NCBI GenBank assembly: GCA_024305405.1
Contig: JAKNDB010000068.1
Location: forward strand, 9,781,501-9,845,500
Reading direction: 5' to 3'
Source: Dirofilaria immitis
Taxonomy: Eukaryota; Nematoda; Chromadorea; Rhabditida; Onchocercidae
Length of the DNA stretch: 64,000 bases
Shown here: piece after piece, positions 56,557 to 64,000 of the stretch
Position numbering within the stretch: position 1 is the stretch's first letter
Layout: every line of letters begins with the position of its first letter
The notes under the pieces: model-generated
Told to the model about the DNA's origin: nothing
What the model saw: the letters and a program-made list of their open reading frames with translations, nothing else
Databases searched by the model: none
Position numbers and translations under genes: made by a program

Positions 56557-58876
56557 TCAATAATAATCCCTGTCACGGTCGTAAGATCGAGAACGCCTCC
56601 GATGACGGTCATCGTAGTAACGAGGAGATGGACTACGTCTATAGCGGTCACGATATGGTGGCGAATAACGATCGTAATCTTCGTAATCATATCCTCTATA
56701 AGAAAAAAATCATAAAAATAAGTGGCTACGGAAATTTTTATGAATTTTCTTAAAATCCTTCACTTTTATTTAGTTATTTTTATTTCATTTCCAACTAGGA
56801 AACATAAATGCCAGATGTTTTGAACTTTAGTTATTTGGAATTAATCAATAAACCTGCTGTAATATCTGTTTGGCGGGCTATCTCGATATCGTCTGTAATT
56901 GCGATACGGTGAAGGACTCCGGCGATATGATCGTGACGGTCCGCGCCGACGAGAATCTACAGCTCCCATATAAATGCCGGGTGTTGGTGTATGAGGTCGT
57001 TTCGTTATTGAATAATCGATTCGGATTTTGTGGCCATCGATTTCAGTGCCGGCTATTCGGTCTTTTGCTTCTATGGCATCTTCGATTCTTTTGAAATAAA
57101 CAAAACCAAAACCACGCGAACGTCCGGTTGGATGATCAAATACCAATTGAACGTTATCCAAATCTCCATATTGTGAGAATAATTCCTAGAAAAAACTATT
57201 AAATGAAAGATTTTTTCTCGACAATTCGCCTGTTCGATGTCGAAGTTGATCATATATTACACAAAGACCTACACAACTTCTTTTCTCTTCATTTAATTTA
57301 TTCAGATTTATCCTTTTTTTGTTTGCTTTACTGAAAAGCATTAGCGGCGTTTATGAAAGTATATAGATGCAGTGCAGTGGAAAACTGAAATGCAAATTAA
57401 TATCGCTAGAAACTCATTCCACATCTAACATGGTCAAAATATAATCTTCGTGCATTTCATTGGGGACAGTGAAAATATAACTAACTCTCTTCCATGGAAT
57501 GAAACTAAATGATCGAAGTAATCTATTACCCTTTAACTTCTTATAACGAATAACAAATTTTTAAAAACAAACTTTGAGATCACGTTCTGTAGTATAAAGA
57601 GACAATCCAAAAACGCCGAGGCATCGAGATGGTTCTGGTTCATCACGACGAGAAAATGCGTATCTACGATCATCATAACTATTGCGGCGATATCGTGGAG
57701 ATCGCGAACGACGACTTGATCTAAATGCATTTGACGGTGAATAGTTATGATAATCTCAACAGTAATAGATTTTTTTTTATACAAGGTAGCTAGTTTGATT
57801 AACTGAATAATCCAATTTATTGATGAAAAAGCACTTTCACTTTATCGTCAATCTTATGACTTCATATATTTTATGTTTTTACTTCGTTAATAAAGTCACT
57901 TTAGATAATTGGAAAATTTGTTCGTGATATCCTTGCCAAATAGCATACAGTTACTTTTAGCAACAAAAATAATCAACTAAGCTGACTAATTAGCATGATT
58001 ACCTTAAAGGACTTTTTGAACGACTACGAGAACACGAACTTGATTGTCTCCGACCACTGCAAAATTATCAAAGTAACAAATAATTAAAAGATTGGAATTT
58101 AAAGGAAGAAAATAAAGCTACTATATTTCGGATATTTTACACGACTATTTGTAAAATGAAGTTAGAAATAATTAAAGAACCGTGAGCGAGATCTAGATGC
58201 CTCCGATGGCGACGCTGAACGCGAATCTTCGTCACTTCTTTCAACAACATCACCACTTTTGCGTTCCTGAAATTTAAAACATCCGATATTTTTAGAGAAG
58301 GCATGCAGACTGCACCAGTCCCTATGCATAAAATTTGTTTATATAATTTGATTAATAATTTAGATCTAACAAGCAGAAAGCTTATCAAAAAAATAATTTC
58401 CACATTACACAGGTATTAATTATGCTGCAATAAACCTGCTGCTAATGTTGAAAAAGTGATAATTAATTTGGTCTATAGCAAAATTAAACTGTTTCACTAA
58501 ATTTATGCGTTAATTGGTTCATCGATTGATTTCATTTTTTCTTTTTTCCTCAGATATTATTAGCTAATAAACACTTCAATAATTAGCTTCCTATGTGTCA
58601 GCGGATCTTTACATGAAGTACGCGTCAAACCTAAAATCAAAAGCTAATGGACATAGAATGCACCTAATAAAGCTGTTCTGAACATCCACTAGTTTCATTA
58701 AGTTGAGCTGTACTAAAGGAAAATAGCTATCAACAAATTTCAAAGCAGTAAAAATAGAAAAAAAGGGATACAAAAATAAAAATTAGCGAATAGTTCGGCA
58801 CCAAAATACAACTTACATCGCTCGCTTTGTCGCCATTACTCTTACTTTCCGATGACTTGCTACCCTCCTTCCACAT
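56557..58876 (-). CDS. rsp-8: Transformer-2-type SR splicing factor
   Basis: An RNA-binding splicing regulator with RS-RRM-RS layout, 272 residues. Exons 58876-58817, 58266-58181, 58056-58003, 57720-57573, 57185-56854 and 56695-56557 fit in phase with no correction. The start is [20 protein letters not shown]. The first RS region includes SRSRSRGRRQSS and [10 protein letters not shown]. The RRM (about 99-175) has RNP2-like CLGVFGL and RNP1 RGFGFVYF, with [20 protein letters not shown] between. The Tra2-specific linker [10 protein letters not shown] follows the RRM. The second RS region is [20 protein letters not shown] and more. The gene symbol follows the nematode Tra2 orthologue by family similarity only. 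Confidence 0.93.
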
Positions 58877-59354
58877 ATTCTAGAAAAACACCCGTTCAGA
58901 GTAACTAAACAAACAAAAGAGCGAAAATGTTGAATCAATTCCAACAAATAATCATGTGCGATAGAATCGATCGCCTTCGAATAACTAACGATTTCGGAAA
59001 ATCTTTATCAAATCGAACAAAAATACATTATGATGAAAACAAAATGAGTAATTATGTTAACTGATAAAAAAATTTTTTCATCAAAAAATGACGAAAAAAT
59101 ATGATAGAAATCTATCTAACAGAATGCTGAAGAAAACCTGATTATCTAACAAAAGCGATCGACAAATCTTTTCGAAGACAGTCAACAATCGAAATATTAT
59201 GATTTTTCCAAGAAAAACGCAAATATTCAAAAATGTTTTGCGATCATCATATGATTTCTTTTTATTTTATTTTTGTTCTTTTTTTTTTATCTTAAATGTC
59301 TTCAGATAATACACATAAAAATTTGATGGGAAATGTAAACAAAGAGTAGTAATG
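58877..59354. other. spacer upstream of the Tra2-like gene
   Basis: Upstream (promoter side) of the Tra2-like gene and downstream of the Faf1-like gene, both on the minus strand. No coding signal is seen in about 0.5 kb of AT-rich sequence. Confidence 0.5.
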
Positions 59355-60464
59355 TTATCTTCGAGACAATTTCTTCTTTTTAACTTTATTTTTATTGACA
59401 ATTTCTTTAAACTCTTCAAAGCTGATAGTTTATCAAATCCGACTTCTAAATTTTTCTTTACATTTAATTCCTCTTTGAGCTGCTTATAATTAAAATATTT
59501 GTTTTTAGACGGTCGTGCCCCTAGCCTTACAGCTAATCGTGCTGTAGCTTCACAGCGCTCCTTTGTATTATCACATTCGTCAGCAGCAAACTTCTCTATC
59601 TGAAAATCATTTCCGTGAAATTTGAGTCAAATACTTTATCAAAACACAGAAATAACAAAATTCTGATGGAATAAAGCAGAACATCCTCTTGAAATCTAAA
59701 CAACTAGAAAAAATACATAACTGCCTAAAAGTTTTGTGGCAAATACTATCAAAAATGCCAAGCAATAAAATTATTAAATGACCATTTGATCCAAGATTGG
59801 GGTAATTCTTAAATCTAAAAAGATGAAATGCACAGGAAAACTAGAATTCGAAGCAGCTGGCAAAATCACAAAATGTTTTTGATTAATCTCCAATTGTTAA
59901 TGCTTCAACTTACATCGAATGTTACTTTCTTCAAAGATACCACGTTCGACAACTCCTTTCCATCTCTCGATGTTGTTTTCAGTTTCTTTTTCTGCTCCTT
60001 TTCACGCTGCCCAAATAATCCAGACAATGCGTATGGAACTACCTGAGAACTGAAGCTTTCTATGTTTTTGAAAATTTCACATACTAATTTAAATTTACTC
60101 TCTGGTACATTGCCATTACGATAAGTTACAATCGTTATCAAAATGAGGTTAACATTCAAATGTTATGAATTATAGATTCTAAGAAATAATAAGAATTTCC
60201 TAAAAGCTGGGGACTAAAGTTCAAATATCTTTGCAGAAAAAATCCCAGATGTGACCTCACTATATTATAAAGAGTCATGAAGATGTGATTTATCACAGTA
60301 GTGAGATAAACTCGCCTGAATTCTTTGATTTGTATCGATTTCCAGAAAGTTTGTTGTAGGGAATGCATCTAATCCACAGCTTGCTAACGAATCCATCATC
60401 TCATCAAGAGTTTCCGATCCCCTCCGAACAAATCTTCTTGACCAGCGATGTCCCAGTCATTCAT
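59355..60464 (-). CDS. C1orf131/Faf1-like 40S assembly factor (DUF4602)
   Basis: Probably a nucleolar small-subunit processome protein, judged by its C-terminal signature. Exons are 60464-60316, 60099-59914 and 59599-59355, about 193 residues. It starts MNDWDIAGQEDLFGG and continues TLDEMMDSLASCGLDAFPTT. A basic middle follows (FGQREKEQKKKLK). The motif ARLAVRLGARPSKNKYFNYK matches the family's LGAxPPKxxYxNYK core. A very basic tail KNKVKKKKLSRR closes at TAA 59355-59357. One base is missing in the C run 60419-60422 and another in the T run 59429-59431. With these the exon lengths become multiples of three. The first intron starts GCGAGT at 60315. The family call rests mainly on the one motif. 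Confidence 0.62.
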
Positions 60465-60491
60465 TTGACTGTCTCCTCAACTATCCCTTAG

Positions 60492-61437
60492 TTATTCAAA
60501 CCCATCTTCAAGTAATACCGTCTTTCGCAATTCGAATCCCTGCCTATTATCACATAGTGTCTGCGTTTTTTCGATTAGTCGGAGTACTGAATGTCGTGAT
60601 TGGACAAAAATTGTCAGAGCGCTGCAACCTACTCAATCCTGTTTCCCTTTTAATGAAGCCCTTTTTATTTTCATATTTTATATGAAGTTCTGCTTTTACT
60701 CAACATGCTCTGTGGATTAACTATGGAAAATAATCATCAGTACAAAATTCAAGATAATAAACATAATCTTTCTTTGACTCACGCAGCAATATAACCACTC
60801 CAAATAATACCCAACAATTACTTGAAAGGTTTACGAGCAACTTTTTCTAGCACTTTAATTATAATTGCATAAGAAGATTCACCCCTTCATTACCACCCAG
60901 TTTTTTTTTAACCTTTATCACCGTTTGCTATTCCAAAAGCAATCTACTGTGGACAACTTTTCTCTTCTCTCATGTGGTCATTTCTGAATCTATTAAAATA
61001 GTAGTTCGCTCTCACTCAATTGATGTTAAGGATAAAGTCGTATGATGTTAGTCAGTAGCTGTAATTTGTGTGAAATTTTCAGAATAAATGCCTTCTGTAT
61101 AATTCCACGCAAACTATCAATGAATTGTAAAACAGCAATCGTAGACTTCACGGAGCTGTTTTGTAGAGCTATGGTTGGTCATTAAGAAACATGTGTATCG
61201 AAAAAATACAGCACTATAATCCAAAGTTATATAAAATCGCTAATCTAATATATAGATTGATTTCCATTGCGAGAAACTCTTTTCCCCTCAAAGACAATAT
61301 TTTTAACCTACTCTCTGCATCTGTACATTAGCATGGAGAAGTTCGCGTATTTCTCCCAACAGGGACAAGACGTCGTTATTGCACAACGACTCTTGAGCAT
61401 CGTTACACATCGTGCACAGCTTGTAGAATGAAGCCAT
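60492..61437 (-). CDS. small unrecognised protein, upstream partner of the Faf1-like gene
   Basis: The first exon 61437-61312 runs from MASFYKLCTMCNDAQESLCN to a GTAGGT donor. It is clearly coding-like and the least AT-rich patch nearby. The last exon, from about 60621 to TAA 60492-60494, reads ALTIFVQSRHSVLRLIEKTQ and ends LLEDGFE. The phases of the two exons differ by one or two bases, so either a base is missing in one of them or a middle exon was not found. The product would be near 85-90 residues. I do not recognise the family. The stop lies 27 bases before the ATG of the next minus-strand gene. Confidence 0.5.
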
Positions 61438-61835
61438 CGATTCATTGGGACTAACGGGTGCTGCGTGCTACTCATTGGAACAGTTTCCTGACGCGTTGAT
61501 TGTTCGTGTCGGTTGGTGTATTGTGCGGTTGCACTGGCGGTGGAGATTATTGACTTGATTTACGTGGAACATTATTTACTGCAGAACGACACGAAGCAAC
61601 TGTCAAGCCTGCGTGAAACGATAACTGGATGTGCACAAAGTGGGACGAATATCAGATGTGCTAGACAAATGCGCGATATTTCGTTTGAATAATTCTTTTG
61701 TTGGTTACATAACACTATTATTTTTATTATTACAAGATGATGAATAATTTACAACTTATTGATTTTGCAGCATAGAGCTTATTCCAGTAGAGTATTACAC
61801 GTGAAGTATCACTGTTAAAAAATTGTTAGCATTCC
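61438..61835. other. divergent promoter region
   Basis: About 0.4 kb between the start of the minus-strand gene (61437) and the plus-strand short frame at 61836. It is less AT-rich than most intergenic sequence here. No other signal was identified. Confidence 0.4.
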
Positions 61836-61973
61836 ATGATATGGTTCGATGACGTCACTGTATGCAACAGATTTGACAGGTTAGGAAGTCTGGAAATCGC
61901 CAAAGAAATTTATGGTACTGAAAAGGAACTTGAAGGGGTACCAGAAGCCGAGATTATTGGAAAGCGATTATAA
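61836..61973 (+). CDS. 45-codon orphan open frame, coding-like
   Basis: ATG 61836 to TAA 61971-61973 encodes MIWFDDVTVCNRFDRLG, then EIAKEIYGTEKELEGVPEAE and IIGKRL. The balanced composition differs sharply from chance frames in this AT-rich DNA. No donor is apparent before the stop. It may be a first exon cut short by a frame error, or a true small protein. It is divergent from the gene starting at 61437. Family not recognised. Confidence 0.42.
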   Translation: MIWFDDVTVCNRFDRLGSLEIAKEIYGTEKELEGVPEAEIIGKRL

Positions 61974-63922
61974 TCTTGCATTTCATGAATCGTAGTTATG
62001 TAATTTTTAAGGGTTACGCAGGCATTAGGCTTTTTTCGGAGTGGCATGAATTTTCCTTTTTCGTTTTGAAACATGGAAATGACTATTTCGTTTTCATTAG
62101 GTATGTTATATATTTTAATGTAAAACCTAATGCACTGCTCGTCAATTACTTGAATATATTCTTGTCATGTATTCGGACTGTTTAAATTGCACATCAGAAT
62201 TGATTGTTTGCTGTCATCAATTTCGGTTCTTCGTACGGGAATACGTCTCAATGTTATTGATATTACATGGAATTGGAAGTATTGGTGATGACTTGTATGG
62301 TTGTCATATCAGCATATTTATTACTTGATTGCATAAATTCGGGATCACTGCATTCACTGCTTAGTGATTTATTTTTAATAATTTCGAAAATTTGAATTTA
62401 CAATATTATGGTGATTTCTTTGTGCGCCAGTATGTATTAAAAATGTAGCATCACTTATATATGATGAAGTATGTCCGAAGATTTTGAGCAGACTTTTTAG
62501 CGTAGTTATTGAATTTGAATCTGTAAAACTGATTTCTCAATGCAGCCGTCTGAATTGATATGTTAAATCTGGGCTTTTTATGTACATATAGAATCACTTA
62601 ACAATTTTCTTGCTACAAACAATATTTTTATGTTTTGGTTATTAGCTAAATAACTTGCAAGTTACGAAGGCGTCATTTTCAGACCTGGTTTTGGAAGTAT
62701 CTCCATATGAGCAAATGAAAAACTGTACTGAACAATTTGCATAAGTAATTTGCTAGGTCCCTTTTTTATTATGTATTATATTGTTGGCAAAAGTCACGGT
62801 TTTAACAGTATTGCATCATGGAATCATCCTGTTGAAATTCCGATATATGTTCCACGTTTGAATAGCTTTTCATGGCATAATGTTTGATAGGTTTATGATC
62901 TTGAATTTATCCTTTCGATTATATGGATAGTTGCTGGGCAGTACTCGGAAAGATGAAGTAAAAGTAGGTATGGTAGTTGGGGTTTGTCTCTGAACAATCA
63001 ATTTTCCAACCAAACAAAATCTATAATGATAAACTGCTGCATTTATAAGTTATCCATATTTTGAGCGATATACAGATAAGGTTTGTTATCTCTGCACTGT
63101 CGAGTTTCTTGCATCGTATGTAGTCTTCAGCTCCATTCATTCTTCCGAATCATCAAAAATTTGGTTTCAAGAAATTAGCAAACAAAGTATCGAAGACATC
63201 AGAAACAGAATGACATTTTGTTTATTGTTATGATTTCAAAGCCGTCATATACAAATTGTATGGGAATAGAAAGAGGAATGCGGAATTGACAGCGATAGAA
63301 TCTATTTGGAAAAGTCTCTATATAAAGTAAAAGACATTTACTGCATATTATGAATTTTGGAATAGATATGCTTGGAAGATTCGAACTATTCTTGTTGAAT
63401 AATTTCTGGTTTATAAATAGAGTTGATTCGTTTATCGCATCATCTCGGAAATGTGAAGTATAATATCTCTTGAGAAAATTAGAGCGCATTGTATAATTCG
63501 CAGTTAAGGTGAATGTTTACAAACAAAGGACATCTTGGAGGAATTGCGAATTGGAATATGACCATTCTCTGGATTCTGTCTGATTTTTTTTTCCGTGCTG
63601 GTTTTTCGTTTTGGAATTTTAATATTACTGTCCTTTCGTTTTGGAATTTTAATATTACTGTCCTATCTGTTTTTGGCAGTGAGTCGTCTTTTGATCCATA
63701 AAGTGATTTGAGTGGAATCAGAATGGTTTATGGTTTCAAGGAAATAAGTCATACTTTAATTTTAAGCAGAAGATTCTATTTCAGTAGTATATAATTCCAC
63801 ATCAGTTTATTTACGACGAATAAACGGCCTTCCGTCCAATTGCATTTTTCGGTCAACGAAGAGTGATATTTGTTCGATTTTTCAGATAGTGACTACGAAG
63901 AACAGTATTTTTATTGGTAATC
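61974..63922. other. intergenic, AT-rich
   Basis: No supported exon on either strand in 1.9 kb, apart from the 30-base tandem duplication at 63604-63663. Confidence 0.45.
63604..63663. repeat. 30-bp tandem duplication, two copies
   Basis: The unit with CGTTTTGGAATTTTAATATT is present twice in a row with a period of exactly 30 bases and no difference between copies. It lies outside recognised genes. Confidence 0.9.
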
Positions 63923-63960
63923 ATGGCCAAAAATGCGGAAGAAGCTGCTCTTGAGTATAG
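63923..63960 (+). CDS. first exon of a gene running off the window
   Basis: ATG 63923 opens MAKNAEEAALEY and reaches a GTTTGT donor at 63961 in phase 2. The beginning MAKNAEEA recalls the ISY1 splicing factor start (MARNAEKA), but the next residues do not clearly follow it, so no name is given. The rest lies beyond the window. Confidence 0.5.
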
Positions 63961-64000
63961 GTTTGTTTATTCCTATCCAAATTCATTTAGAACTGCATTT

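Noticed and set aside
60520..60560. TTCGAATCC resembling a tRNA T-loop
   Set aside because: No acceptor stem or D/anticodon arms can be folded around it, and it lies inside a minus-strand coding exon.

Overview
The window looks like nuclear DNA of a parasitic nematode, most likely a spirurid or filarial worm. The base composition is strongly AT-rich. Genes are built from many short exons (about 20-280 bases) joined by introns of roughly 70-700 bases, and the recognisable products match animal, and where I can judge nematode, families. No bacterial, viral or organellar gene was recognised. Species cannot be fixed from the sequence alone.

Layout, left to right. A last exon of an upstream gene may end at 417. 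A Katanin/Vps4-type AAA ATPase (+) covers about 1253-4181. After about 4.7 kb of AT-rich sequence comes a Cys-loop ligand-gated chloride-type channel subunit (+, 8847-13523). A small-heat-shock-like protein lies on the minus strand (15272-16546). From 18.6 to 23.2 kb there are coding-like minus-strand segments that I could not assemble. SBDS (ribosome maturation) is on the minus strand (23706-25183), followed by a three-finger C2H2 protein (+, 26344-29078). Conventional kinesin heavy chain (+, 30702-36868) has 21 exons and is the best-preserved gene. A ZC3H10-like CCCH protein follows (+, about 38513-39968), then a foldback MITE (40971-41232). The spliceosome-linked CWF19L2 gene (+, 42029-52524) carries a PAN/apple-domain gene on the opposite strand inside its roughly 5.9-kb intron. 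Then come a PEHE-domain (MSL1-like) gene (+, 53747-55313), a Transformer-2 type SR splicing factor (-, 56557-58876), a C1orf131/Faf1-like small-subunit assembly factor (-, 59355-60464) only 27 bases after another minus-strand gene (60492-61437), a 45-codon orphan reading frame (+, 61836-61973), and the first exon of a gene leaving the window (63923-63960).

Two patterns run through the window. First, conserved reading frames are broken at least a dozen times, always by one missing base and nearly always in a short homopolymer (A, T or G). Restoring one base rejoins the frame and makes exon phases agree. This points to homopolymer under-calling in the assembly rather than to real pseudogenes. 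Second, six of about 77 introns that I could place start with GC instead of GT, and five of these six are fixed by exon phases without any correction.

Several genes serve RNA or ribosome work (SBDS, Faf1-like, CWF19L2, Tra2-like, CCCH protein), but they are spread over both strands and are separate transcription units apart from the possible operon at 60.5 kb. No tRNA, rRNA, CRISPR array or complete transposon with a transposase gene was recognised.
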